This document shows positions 17,911-27,701 of a stretch of 64,000 nt of DNA, one piece after another (positions within the stretch are counted from its first letter, which is position 1; each line of letters begins with the position of its first letter). A program made the position numbers and the translations under genes. Origin of the DNA: Yersinia thracica (lineage in GTDB: Bacteria > Pseudomonadota > Gammaproteobacteria > Enterobacterales > Enterobacteriaceae); NCBI RefSeq assembly GCF_902170565.1, contig NZ_CABHXX010000091.1:1-64000 (forward strand), written 5' to 3'. A model generated the notes under the pieces. That model saw only the letters and a program-made list of their open reading frames with translations, was not told the origin of the DNA and searched no databases.

Positions 17911-20900
17911 GTGTCAGAGGATTCAATCTCCCTTGTTGCTACTGTCGAGCTGCCCTTGGTGGCGGCACAGCCCGGAATCTGGTTTGCTGATCAGTTAAGT
18001 CAGCAAAAGAACATGTTTACCGTGGCCCATTATATTGAACTGGCGGGGCCGCTGGAGAGGGAACTCTTTAGCCGTGCCGTTAGCCAAGGGCTGGCGGAGT
18101 CCGATACTCTCCATGCGCATTTTTTTGATGACGACGACGGCCCGATGCAGCGCATTCCCATACAGCGCCATGCGGCTGACATGCCCAAGCTGGAGTGGTT
18201 GGATTTCAGCACTCGCGCCGATGGGCGACAGGCTGCACTGACATTGATGTGGGAGGATACTGAGGCTCCGATACAGTTAGATGGCGAGCAGCCACTGTAT
18301 CGACACTGGGTTATTGGTGTTCCTGATGAAAATGGCAAGCCGCTATGGCTTTGGTATCAGCGTTATCATCATTTATTGCTTGATGGCTTCAGTTTCACCG
18401 CAATTACCCGCCGTATCGCCGATATTTACACTGCATTATTGCAAGGGAAATCTATTGGGGAATCCCCTTTTACCCCATTTAGCGAGGTGGTCAGTGAATA
18501 TTTGGCGTATGCGGGGTCAGAAACCGAGCTGCGCGATAAGCAATTTTGGCAACAACATACTGCGGATTTACCCGCCGCACTCTCCCTTTCCCCCCTGAAT
18601 TCGCCCGCCCGGGCAGAGCCAACGGATAATCGCGTATTGCGGCAGCGCGTTAATATTGATTCTGACTCGTTTGGCCGTCTGACGGCAGGGGGCGCAGAAC
18701 AGCGCCTGAGTGCTGCCGATATGGCGATGGCGCTGTTGCTGATTTATTTCGCCCGTATAAGCGGCGAAATGCGCTTGTCGGTTGGGTGCCCGTTTATGCG
18801 CCGCATGGGATCCGCCGCCTTGACCGCCACCGGGCCGGTGGTGAATGTGTTGCCGTTGCAGATAACTTTACGGCGCGAAATGCAGATTATTGATGTGGCG
18901 CGCGCAGTGGCGAGCGAGCTGAAAACGATGCGTAAACATCAGCGCTATGAAGCGGAGCAATTACGGCGTGATTTGGGAATGGTCGGTTCCCAGCGGGCGC
19001 TATATGGCCCGATACTGAATTTTAAAATGTTCGATTTTGCCCTGAATTTGGCGGAGATAACTGGCGTTACCCACACCCTGGCCTCCGGCCCGGTCGATGA
19101 TGTCGAGTTTGACCTCTACCTTGATAACGGCCAATTGACCTTGGAAATACTGGCAAATGCGCGGCGCTATGACCACGCTTGCCTGCATCAGCATGGCGAG
19201 CGAATACAATTCTTGTTGCAGCAATTGGCGGCCCAAGCTGAAATCACGGTGGGCGACCTCATCTTGACACCAACGCAAGAGCTGCAACGCATTGATAGTT
19301 GGGCTAACGGCCCGCAATTAAGTCTGCCTGCCGGGGTGGTGTCGGTGCTGGATATTTTCCAGCAGCAAGTGAGTGCGCAACCGGATGCCATCGCGGTGAG
19401 CTGTGGCAAGCAAAGTCTGACTTATCGCCAGCTGTCTGACCGTGTGGCCCAGCTAGGGCGAGCATTGATCGCCAGAGGAATTCGGGCTGATGATGTGGTC
19501 GCGATAGGTATTCCGCGAACTGTGGATTCGCTGGTCGCCATTTTGGGGACTCTGGCCAGCGGCGCGGCTTATATGCCGCTTGATCTGGATTACCCGATGG
19601 AGCGGCTCGCCTTAATGTGCGAGGACGCCAGACCGCGCTTACTCTTGGCCCATCAATCGACTGAAAGTTTGTTATCTTCACTGGCTATCACTGGCGAGAT
19701 GGAGATAGTTTGCCTGAATGAATCGCGCTTCCAGCAGGACTGCACGGCTTTCTCTGTTCAGCCCATTACCGATACAGAACGCCGGTACCCTCTGTACGGC
19801 GACCATCTGGCTTATATGATTTATACCTCCGGATCGACTGGGCGGCCAAAAGGGGTGATGAGCACCCACGGTGGCTTAGTCAACTTGCTGGTGGCGCACC
19901 GCACGCACCTGTATGGGCCAGCGATGGCGGAATTTAAGCAGCATCATACCCGCCGGATGCGTGCGGGGCATACCGCCTCATTCTCTTTCGATTCCTCTTG
20001 GGAACCGCTGTTCTGGATGATGATGGGCTGCGAGATGGTTATTTTTGATGAAGAAATGCGCCGTGATGCTTATGCATTGGTGCAGATGATGGATCAGACG
20101 CCAATCGACACCATGGATATTACCCCGTCATTCTTTACGCAAATGATTGATAGCGGTTTACTGGAGGCCGGGCATCACCAGCCCGCCTTTATTATGATGG
20201 GCGGTGAAGCTGCAACCCCGCGTTTGTGGGAGCGGCTGAAACAGCATCCTGAACTAAACGTGGTTAACTTCTACGGCCCGTCGGAATACACCATCGATAC
20301 CCTCGGCGCGAATATCCAGCTGGCGGCGCAACCGGTGATTGGCCGCCCGGTGGCGAATACCGAAGTCTATTTGTTGGATAGCCAACTCGCCAAAGTCCCA
20401 ATAGGTGCGGTGGGGGAGTTATATATTGCCGGTAAAGGGCTGGCTCGTGGTTATCTGAACCGGCCTGATTTAACTGCGGCGCGTTTTGTGGCCAACCCTT
20501 TCCGTCACGGCGAAGTGATGTATCGCAGCGGTGACTTGATGCGCTGGACGGCAGAGGGGCAGTTAGATTTTGTCGGGCGCACTGACCATCAGATAAAAGT
20601 GCGCGGTTTCCGGGTTGAGCTGGGCGAAGTCGAGAACGCGCTAGTGGCTTTGCCGGAAGTCAGCAGTGCGGTGGTTATTGCCGAAGCGGTCGGCGCGACC
20701 CATCGGCTTATTGGCTACTGCGCGGTACCCGATGCGCAACTGCGCCAGAGTGAAGATCTCAATGCCCGGCTGATGGATCAATTGGCCGTGAGCTTGCCAG
20801 ATTATATGGTGCCCGCGATCCTGATGGTGTTGGATGAAATGCCGCTGACGGTAAACGGCAAGATTGACAGACAGGCGCTGCCCGCCCCACAACACCGACA

Positions 20901-23900
20901 ACAGCTCGCCAGTCGGGCACCACAAACCCCACAGGAAAGGCTATTGTGTGATGCCATCGCTCACTTGCTGCATTTGGGCAATATTGGTGCGGAAGATGAT
21001 TTCTTCCAACTCGGGGGCGACAGTATTTCCGCTATGGCGCTGGGGAGCACTTTGCGTCGCGCGGGTTTCCGGCTGGCTCCGCGCGAGATTTTTGCTCTGC
21101 GTACCCCGGCTAAAATGGCGCTGGCTTTACACCCGTTAATGGATTCGCCCGTAGCGGCACCCCCTGTATCCACCGCAGCCTTACCGGAAACACTGTGGCA
21201 GGCGGCTGTCGAAAAATATGGCCCAATAGCCGATATTCTGCCGGTATTGCCGCTCCAGCAAGGTTTGCTATTCCATGCTCAGTTAGGGCAAGAAGCCAAT
21301 AATTACAATGCTATCAGCCGGTTTGGCCTGCAAGGTGAGCTGGACATTGAGCGCTTGCGCGATGCATTGGAAAGCCTACTGCAACGCTACCCGCAACTGG
21401 GGGCTATTTTTGACAGTGAGTTGCACAGTGAATCATTGCAAATCCTGCCGCAGATTCAAGATAGCGCCCGCCGCTGGCCGTGGCAGCAATATGACCTGAG
21501 CGCATTGACACCGGAGCAGCAAACTGCCAAAACCCAGCAATGGGAGCGCGAAGGGCTGGCACGAGATCTGGTGAGTGAGACGGCGGGGACATTAAAACCT
21601 TTATTGATTGCCACCTTGCTCCGCTACAGCGCCGAGCGTCATTCATTGATCATCATCGCGCACCATTTGGTGGGAGATGGCTGGTCATCGGCAATTTTGC
21701 TGCATGACTTGCTGCATCTCTACGGCAACAAGCCGACATTACCGCTGCTGAGTGTCAGTTATGGTGATGTGATCCGCCGCATGACGGCGCGCGACCTGCA
21801 AGCAGACCGTTTGGCCTGGCAACAGGCTGTTCGCGGTGTCACGCCCACGATTCTCTATCCTGAAACCAATGCCGCCAGTCCGGTACACGAATGGACTATC
21901 GCGCTGGACAGCAAACTGGAAACGGCACTGACCGAGCTGCAACGGCGCGAGGGCATCACGCTCAATACCCTATTGCAAGGGGTTTGGGCCACCTTATTGG
22001 GCGTGCTCAGTGGCCGTGATGATGTGGTATTTGGCTCACCGGTTTCTGGCCGTTTTAGTGAAATCGACGGTATCGAACAGCAGGTCGGGCTGTTCAGTAA
22101 CACCCTCCCGGTGCGGGTGAAATTGCAGCCGCAATTACCACTGTTAGCACAGTTGGCCGCGTTGCAGCAGCAGCAGATCCAGTTACTGGAGCACGATGGC
22201 CTGGGCTTGGGGGAGATCCAGCGTCTGGCCGGGGCGAATACGTTATTTGATACCTTGCTGGTGGTCGAAAACTACCCAGAAAACAATCAATTGCATCAGA
22301 AATCTTTTAACGGTTTGCGGTGTAATGCACTGAATAACCGCGGTTATACCCATTACCCACTGACTTTATTGGTGCTGCCGGGCGAGAAGCTGCATCTGCA
22401 ACTGGAATACCGTGATGCGGTCGGCGATCCGCAACGATTGGCCCAGCGCTTGGTGATGTTGCTCGAATATTTGGTTTGGCAACCCGAATTACCGTTATCC
22501 GCCCTGAATTTGCTGACTGCCGATGAAAAAGCGCTGTTGGCATCCACCAATGACACCGCCATCGCCCTACCTGCGCTGACGCTATGTGATTTGCTCAACC
22601 AACAGGCGCAGCTAACACCGCAGGCTATCGCCTTATTGGATGCTGATGAAACACTGACTTATCAGCAAGTTAATCAGCGGGTTCAATCGCTGGCTACCCA
22701 TTTACGTCAACAGGGCGTGCTGCCCGGTGACCGGGTCGCTGTGGCGCTGCCGCGCTCAGTGAATCTCAGTTTGGCCTTGATGGCTATTTTGGCTGCGGGT
22801 GCTGCTTATTTGCCGCTGGATACCGGTTACCCTGATGATCGCCTGGCTTACATGATAAGTGATGCCGATCCACGCCTCCTTATTACGGTCAGCTCTTTGG
22901 CTGAGCGCTTTATCGGCCAGGCCCCGCTGCTGCTGGATCAACTGTCTATACGGGATCAACAGTCTGTGCAGGATAAAACGGCGCTGCTGCCCGCCGTCCA
23001 GATAACGCCAGACCATCCGGCTTATTTGATTTATACCTCCGGCTCCACCGGGCGGCCAAAAGGTGTGGTGGTCACCCATGGGGCTATCGTTAACCGCCTG
23101 TTATGGATGCAAAATGAGTATCCGCTGGGCGGTGATGACGTGGTATTGCAGAAAACGCCGTGCAGTTTTGATGTCTCGGTGTGGGAGTTTTTCTGGCCAA
23201 TGATAACCGGGGCCAGATTGGTCATGGCGCCGCCAGAAGCTCATCGTGACCCAGAGGTGCTGCGTAGCTTGATTGAGGATTATGGCGTCACTACCGCTCA
23301 CTTTGTGCCCTCAATGCTGGCCGCTTTTGTCAGTGCGATGCATGGGCAGCAGCAACCTTGCCAGAGTTTACGCCGGGTATTTTGCAGTGGCGAAGCATTG
23401 TCACGCGAGCTATCGGAGCTATACCAACAGATTTTTGCTGCTCCATTGCATAATTTATATGGCCCAACTGAAGCGGCGGTGGATGTCACTTATCAACCGG
23501 CCTATGGTGACGCTCTGGCGCGAGTGACCGGCAGCAGTGTGCCCATCGGCAAGCCGGTGTGGAACACCCAACTGCGTATTCTCGACAGTATGCTGCGGCA
23601 AGCCCCGGTCGGCATTGCAGGCGATCTCTACTTATGCGGCGTGCAACTGGCGCAGGGTTACTATGCCCGTCCAGACCTGACTGCCAGCCGTTTTGTTGCC
23701 GATCCTTATGATCGTGGGCAGCGGATGTACCGCACCGGTGATATCGCCCGCTGGCTGCCGGATGGCACGGTAGAATATTTGGGGCGCAGTGACGATCAAT
23801 TGAAAATTCGTGGACAACGCATTGAGTTAGGTGAGATTGAATCCGCGCTATTGGTGTTGCCTTCAGTCCAGCAGGCGGTGGTGCATGCCCGCACCCTGGC

Positions 23901-25125
23901 GGGGGCGGAAGGGGCCTTGGCCGGTGCTGATACCCGCCAGTTGGTCGGTTATATTGTGCCGGTTGCCGGGGCGGAAAATATCGATTTAGAGATTTTGCGT
24001 AGCCAGCTTAGTGAGCGCTTACCGGCGCATATGGTGCCGGTGGTTATCATCAGCCTGAGTGCTCTCCCGCTGAGTGCCAATGGCAAACTGGATCGCAAAG
24101 CATTACCGGCACCAGTGAATCAGGCGGGCAGTGGTGGGCGCACGCCACAAGCCGGTTTGGAAAGTCTGATTGCCGGATTATTTGCCCATTTATTGGGGGT
24201 TGAAAGCGTCAGTGCGGATGATGATTTCTTCGCGCTGGGCGGTCATTCTTTGTTGGCAATGCGCTTGGCGGCTGACCTGCGCCGTGAGTTGCAACAGCCG
24301 GTCGCGGTGGGGCAGGTGATGGTGGCCTCGACGGTGGCGGCATTGGCCGCAGCATTGAGTCAGCCGCCATCAGATAAACAGGCGGGTAAAGCCGGTTTCA
24401 GTGAAGTCTTGCCGCTGCGCAGTGGCAGGGGTAACCCACTATTTTGTATCCATCCGGCGTCTGGTTTTGCTTGGCAATTCAGTTTGTTACCGCGTTATTT
24501 ACCGGGTAGCTGGCCGGTGCTGGGAATTCAGTCTCCGCGCCCTCATGGGGCCATTGCCACCCGTCAGGATATGGACAGCTTATGTGACCATCATTTGGCG
24601 ACATTACGTCAGGTGCAGCCACAGGGGCCATATCACCTGATGGGATACTCATTGGGGGGCACAGTGGCGCAGGCCATGGCAGTAAAATTACAAGCACAGG
24701 GCGAGGAGGTGGCTTTCTTGGGGTTGTTGGATACCTATCCGCCGGAAACTCAGGATTGGAACGCGCCGATTGAGGCTGAGGCGCAGGAGGAAGTTGAGCG
24801 CGAGCGGGCATTGTTTATGGCGGCAGCGGGGGATGAGCAGGAAGAGAAGCGAGAAATGTTTGCGCAAATTCAGGCAAATTATGACGATTCTATCGGCTTG
24901 TTATCAGGGGCTAAAACGCCAGTTTACGAGGGTGAAACCACGTTATTTGTTGCCACCCAAACCCTACCCGCAGGTGAAACTCCCGAGGATATTTGGCGGC
25001 CATATGTGAAGCAACTGCGGACATATTATCTTGATTGTTCGCATATCACGATGATGTCGCCGGAGACATTAAAAGTGCTGGGGCCTATTTTGCAGCAAGT
25101 GTTTAGTGGGATTAGGTCATTGTAG
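17911..25125 (+). CDS. Dimodular NRPS (C-A-T-C-A-T-TE), DHB-basic residue-Ser siderophore synthetase
   Basis: A protein of 2,404 residues from the GTG at 17911, which has an AAGGA site; the frame opens nine codons earlier at GTG 17884. Domains: C1 (HHLLLDG at 153-159), A1 (YTSGSTG at 638-644), T1 (LGGDSI, Ser1038), C2 (HHLVGDG at 1251-1257), A2 (YTSGSTG at 1708-1714), T2 (LGGHSL, Ser2113), TE (GYSLGG, Ser2247; His2378). Aligned to the GrsA pocket, A2 reads DVWHFSLVDK, the EntF serine code. A1 reads DSEDMGFIDK, with acidic residues that suit a basic amino acid. E. coli EntF has one module and about 1,290 residues; this layout resembles VabF, CbsF or DhbF. C1 should take DHB from EntB, and TE should oligomerise by ester links. 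No epimerase domain is present between T1 and C2. Confidence 0.93.
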   Translation: MSEDSISLVATVELPLVAAQPGIWFADQLSQQKNMFTVAHYIELAGPLERELFSRAVSQGLAESDTLHAHFFDDDDGPMQRIPIQRHAADMPKLEWLDFSTRADGRQAALTLMWEDTEAPIQLDGEQPLYRHWVIGVPDENGKPLWLWYQRYHHLLLDGFSFTAITRRIADIYTALLQGKSIGESPFTPFSEVVSEYLAYAGSETELRDKQFWQQHTADLPAALSLSPLNSPARAEPTDNRVLRQRVNIDSDSFGRLTAGGAEQRLSAADMAMALLLIYFARISGEMRLSVGCPFMRRMGSAALTATGPVVNVLPLQITLRREMQIIDVARAVASELKTMRKHQRYEAEQLRRDLGMVGSQRALYGPILNFKMFDFALNLAEITGVTHTLASGPVDDVEFDLYLDNGQLTLEILANARRYDHACLHQHGERIQFLLQQLAAQAEITVGDLILTPTQELQRIDSWANGPQLSLPAGVVSVLDIFQQQVSAQPDAIAVSCGKQSLTYRQLSDRVAQLGRALIARGIRADDVVAIGIPRTVDSLVAILGTLASGAAYMPLDLDYPMERLALMCEDARPRLLLAHQSTESLLSSLAITGEMEIVCLNESRFQQDCTAFSVQPITDTERRYPLYGDHLAYMIYTSGSTGRPKGVMSTHGGLVNLLVAHRTHLYGPAMAEFKQHHTRRMRAGHTASFSFDSSWEPLFWMMMGCEMVIFDEEMRRDAYALVQMMDQTPIDTMDITPSFFTQMIDSGLLEAGHHQPAFIMMGGEAATPRLWERLKQHPELNVVNFYGPSEYTIDTLGANIQLAAQPVIGRPVANTEVYLLDSQLAKVPIGAVGELYIAGKGLARGYLNRPDLTAARFVANPFRHGEVMYRSGDLMRWTAEGQLDFVGRTDHQIKVRGFRVELGEVENALVALPEVSSAVVIAEAVGATHRLIGYCAVPDAQLRQSEDLNARLMDQLAVSLPDYMVPAILMVLDEMPLTVNGKIDRQALPAPQHRQQLASRAPQTPQERLLCDAIAHLLHLGNIGAEDDFFQLGGDSISAMALGSTLRRAGFRLAPREIFALRTPAKMALALHPLMDSPVAAPPVSTAALPETLWQAAVEKYGPIADILPVLPLQQGLLFHAQLGQEANNYNAISRFGLQGELDIERLRDALESLLQRYPQLGAIFDSELHSESLQILPQIQDSARRWPWQQYDLSALTPEQQTAKTQQWEREGLARDLVSETAGTLKPLLIATLLRYSAERHSLIIIAHHLVGDGWSSAILLHDLLHLYGNKPTLPLLSVSYGDVIRRMTARDLQADRLAWQQAVRGVTPTILYPETNAASPVHEWTIALDSKLETALTELQRREGITLNTLLQGVWATLLGVLSGRDDVVFGSPVSGRFSEIDGIEQQVGLFSNTLPVRVKLQPQLPLLAQLAALQQQQIQLLEHDGLGLGEIQRLAGANTLFDTLLVVENYPENNQLHQKSFNGLRCNALNNRGYTHYPLTLLVLPGEKLHLQLEYRDAVGDPQRLAQRLVMLLEYLVWQPELPLSALNLLTADEKALLASTNDTAIALPALTLCDLLNQQAQLTPQAIALLDADETLTYQQVNQRVQSLATHLRQQGVLPGDRVAVALPRSVNLSLALMAILAAGAAYLPLDTGYPDDRLAYMISDADPRLLITVSSLAERFIGQAPLLLDQLSIRDQQSVQDKTALLPAVQITPDHPAYLIYTSGSTGRPKGVVVTHGAIVNRLLWMQNEYPLGGDDVVLQKTPCSFDVSVWEFFWPMITGARLVMAPPEAHRDPEVLRSLIEDYGVTTAHFVPSMLAAFVSAMHGQQQPCQSLRRVFCSGEALSRELSELYQQIFAAPLHNLYGPTEAAVDVTYQPAYGDALARVTGSSVPIGKPVWNTQLRILDSMLRQAPVGIAGDLYLCGVQLAQGYYARPDLTASRFVADPYDRGQRMYRTGDIARWLPDGTVEYLGRSDDQLKIRGQRIELGEIESALLVLPSVQQAVVHARTLAGAEGALAGADTRQLVGYIVPVAGAENIDLEILRSQLSERLPAHMVPVVIISLSALPLSANGKLDRKALPAPVNQAGSGGRTPQAGLESLIAGLFAHLLGVESVSADDDFFALGGHSLLAMRLAADLRRELQQPVAVGQVMVASTVAALAAALSQPPSDKQAGKAGFSEVLPLRSGRGNPLFCIHPASGFAWQFSLLPRYLPGSWPVLGIQSPRPHGAIATRQDMDSLCDHHLATLRQVQPQGPYHLMGYSLGGTVAQAMAVKLQAQGEEVAFLGLLDTYPPETQDWNAPIEAEAQEEVERERALFMAAAGDEQEEKREMFAQIQANYDDSIGLLSGAKTPVYEGETTLFVATQTLPAGETPEDIWRPYVKQLRTYYLDCSHITMMSPETLKVLGPILQQVFSGIRSL

Positions 25126-25138
25126 TTGGGGATGGTGA

Positions 25139-26410
25139 TTACCCGCCGACTTCATCGGCCTTCTCCCCCTCAGCGGAAACCTCGTCCCCCATGGTCGCGC
25201 GGCGTAATGTCCCGCCACAGACGGCAATAACGCCCCCCGCCGTTGCCGCGATCATGCCAAAGGTCAAGGCGCTGAGCGCCGGGGCCATGACTCTCGCCAA
25301 CACTCCTAACCCCAATGCGCCGAATGATTCACCCGCAACAAACTGCACATTCCACAGACTGTTCACCCGCCCTAATAAGGCATCCGGGGTATGAGTTTGC
25401 ACTAAGGTATATTGCAGCAACCCGCTGATAGACCCCAGATAGCCATATAACAACAAACCGGGCAGGGCCAGATAGAAATTATTGGTCAGCCCTAATGTTC
25501 CGATAGCTAAAAAAGCGGCAATAGAACTGGACATCAGCACCATTCCAGGGCGGTGAACTTGATTGACCCAGCCACTGGTAAAAGCCCCAATTGTCGCCCC
25601 CAGTGGCACCACTGAGTACATTAAACCAATCTGCGAAGCCCCGACATGATAGGTATTCTCCGCCAGCGCGGGGAATAAAATACGGATAGCCCCAATCATG
25701 CTGACCAATGTTCCCAGCAACACCACTGAGCCTACAACTTTATGCCGCAATACAAACGAAATCCCTGTCGCCAATGCCCGTAATGGGTGTTCATGCTGGC
25801 TGGTCGTCGGTTTCATTGAGGGCAGACTCAACAGCGGCAACAGAGTTAACATCGTCCCCACCGCAGCAATCCCGTAGTTCCAACCCACTCCGCCGTAAAC
25901 TATCACCAGGCCACCCATGGCCGGGGAAATCACCGAGCCAAAACGCACGGTCAGCATGCTTAACCCGCCCGCAGCGGCCAGATTTTCTCGCCCGACCAAT
26001 GAAGGCGTTGCCGCCATCAATGCAGTCATACCGAGCGCACCAAAGAACCCATCCCAGGCTGCTAAAACATACAAAACCCATAATGAGGGTGTCACAGAGA
26101 ACGCATTGATACTTAAGCCAATAAAACCTAAACCACAGGTAAAGCGGGCGAATAAAATCAGTTTACGGCGATCAAGCCTGTCCGCTAATACGCCCCCCAG
26201 CAATAAGCCAATAAACATCCCCAGACCATCCAAGGTGACGGCCAACCCCACTTGCAAGGTTGATCCGGTCATCATTTGTATCTGCACCGGCACCGCAACC
26301 GTGAGCATCCCCAGCCCTAAAATGGAAATAAAACGAGCAAAAAATACAGCTCGAAAATTAGCATTTTCTCTTAACAGGCTGAAATCCAAAAGAATCGGTG
26401 ATTTTGCCAT
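25139..26410 (-). CDS. entS: EntS-type siderophore exporter (MFS)
   Basis: A protein of 423 residues with about twelve membrane segments, very similar to E. coli EntS along its length. Matching stretches include FRAVFFARFISILGLGMLTVAVPVQIQMM and LGRVNSLW near the C-terminus (residues about 18-47 and 345-352). EntS exports the newly made siderophore across the inner membrane. It converges on the NRPS gene with only 13 bases between stops. Its start faces fepD across a region with a strong Fur-box cluster. The C-terminal tail is slightly longer than in E. coli and acidic. Confidence 0.94.
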   Translation of the reverse strand: MAKSPILLDFSLLRENANFRAVFFARFISILGLGMLTVAVPVQIQMMTGSTLQVGLAVTLDGLGMFIGLLLGGVLADRLDRRKLILFARFTCGLGFIGLSINAFSVTPSLWVLYVLAAWDGFFGALGMTALMAATPSLVGRENLAAAGGLSMLTVRFGSVISPAMGGLVIVYGGVGWNYGIAAVGTMLTLLPLLSLPSMKPTTSQHEHPLRALATGISFVLRHKVVGSVVLLGTLVSMIGAIRILFPALAENTYHVGASQIGLMYSVVPLGATIGAFTSGWVNQVHRPGMVLMSSSIAAFLAIGTLGLTNNFYLALPGLLLYGYLGSISGLLQYTLVQTHTPDALLGRVNSLWNVQFVAGESFGALGLGVLARVMAPALSALTFGMIAATAGGVIAVCGGTLRRATMGDEVSAEGEKADEVGG

Positions 26411-26541
26411 GATGATTTAATCCTTTAATGTAGGTAACAATGACCTGCCATGGTGACGAACGGACATTAATCTTGCCGGGAAGCGGTTTTAGCCAATGCA
26501 TTCCCCTTGTAAGTCGTGTTAAAATACATGAAATAAATACT

Positions 26542-26575
26542 AATGATAATCAAAACGATAATAACAATCATTTGT
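26542..26575. promoter_or_regulatory. Fur-box cluster between entS and fepD
   Basis: Two overlapping 19-base windows match the Fur consensus: one starting at 26545 (about 13 of 19) and one at 26557-26575 (about 14 of 19). The core repeats are AATGATAAT, GATAAT and CAATCATT. It sits between the divergent entS and fepDGC genes and most likely controls both by iron. Confidence 0.75.
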
Positions 26576-26633
26576 AGGCAATTATTTATAAATCATCATT
26601 TATAAACCATCAGCATTTGTTAAAAGAGTCACA

Positions 26634-27701
26634 ATGTCAGCGACTGATTCCCCAAACCAATCTTCACCAAAACAGCTAAAACCCAGCCCCGTTGTTGCTG
26701 AAAACGCACAATCCCGTCGGGGACTGTTGCTTTTACTCAGCATAGTTATATTGATGCTCGTGATGGTTGCCAGCCTGATGCTCGGTGCCAAAGCCATTCC
26801 TTTCTCTGTTGTCTGGCAAAGTTTGCTGGGCGAACACAGCAATGCCGACAGTGTTTTAATATTGGAATCCCGCCTACCCCGCACCTTGATTGGGGTGCTG
26901 GCCGGTGCTGCACTTGGGTTATCCGGCGCGGTGATTCAAGCATTGACCCGCAATCCTTTGGCGGACCCAGGGATTTTGGGCGTCAATGCGGGGGCCAGTT
27001 TTGCAGTGGTGCTTGGTATCACTGTTTTTGGCGTTCATGCCATGCATGGCTATATGATTGCTGCATTTATTGGCGCGATGCTCACCACATTGGTGGTGTA
27101 TTGGGTGGGAACACAGGGCAGCGGGCGGGTTGACCCCTTGCGGCTGACCCTCTCCGGCGTGGCTATCGGGGCGGTATTACTGGGGATTTCTACCGGCATA
27201 TCACTGACACACCCGCAGGTCTATGACCGCGTTCGTTTCTGGCAAGCCGGTTCGCTGGATATCCGCGATATGTCGGTGGTGATGGCGGTCGCGCCCGCCA
27301 TTCTTCTCGGCTGTGTGATTGCCTTGCTGCTGGCACGCCCCCTCAATGCTATGCATATGGGGGAAGATTTAGCCGCCGCGATTGGCGCGCGCATTGGTCA
27401 AACCCAATTTTTGGCGGTGGTCACCGTGACTTTACTCTGCGGTGCCGCTACTGCGGCTGTTGGCCCGATAGCCTTTGTCGGCCTGATGGTGCCGCATATT
27501 GCTCGCTGGATTGTCGGGCCGAATCAATGTTGGATTCTCCCATTTACCTTGGTAATGACTCCAATTTTGTTATTAGTTTCTGATATCGTCGGCCGCTTTC
27601 TGGTTCCGGGTGAATTGCGGGTTTCCATCGTAACGGCATTTATTGGCGCACCCTTATTGATCTGGTTGGTACGCCGTAATAAAAGGATGACCGCGTTATG
27701 A
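26634..27701 (+). CDS. fepD: FepD-like ferric siderophore permease
   Basis: A protein of 355 residues, an inner-membrane permease of the FecCD family with about nine or ten membrane helices. Family landmarks are present: SRLPRTLIGVLAGAALGLSG, RNPLADPGILGVNAGA and FVGLMVPHIAR. FepD pairs with FepG to form the channel that carries the ferric siderophore in from FepB. The N-terminus is about 20 residues longer than in E. coli and rich in Ser, Pro and Lys. It overlaps fepG by four bases. The promoter region carries the Fur sites. Confidence 0.93.
   Translation: MSATDSPNQSSPKQLKPSPVVAENAQSRRGLLLLLSIVILMLVMVASLMLGAKAIPFSVVWQSLLGEHSNADSVLILESRLPRTLIGVLAGAALGLSGAVIQALTRNPLADPGILGVNAGASFAVVLGITVFGVHAMHGYMIAAFIGAMLTTLVVYWVGTQGSGRVDPLRLTLSGVAIGAVLLGISTGISLTHPQVYDRVRFWQAGSLDIRDMSVVMAVAPAILLGCVIALLLARPLNAMHMGEDLAAAIGARIGQTQFLAVVTVTLLCGAATAAVGPIAFVGLMVPHIARWIVGPNQCWILPFTLVMTPILLLVSDIVGRFLVPGELRVSIVTAFIGAPLLIWLVRRNKRMTAL

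Noticed and set aside
21025-21240. Possible epimerase domain between T1 and C2 of the NRPS
   Set aside because: The distance from the T1 serine to the C2 HH motif is about 213 residues, enough for one condensation domain start only.
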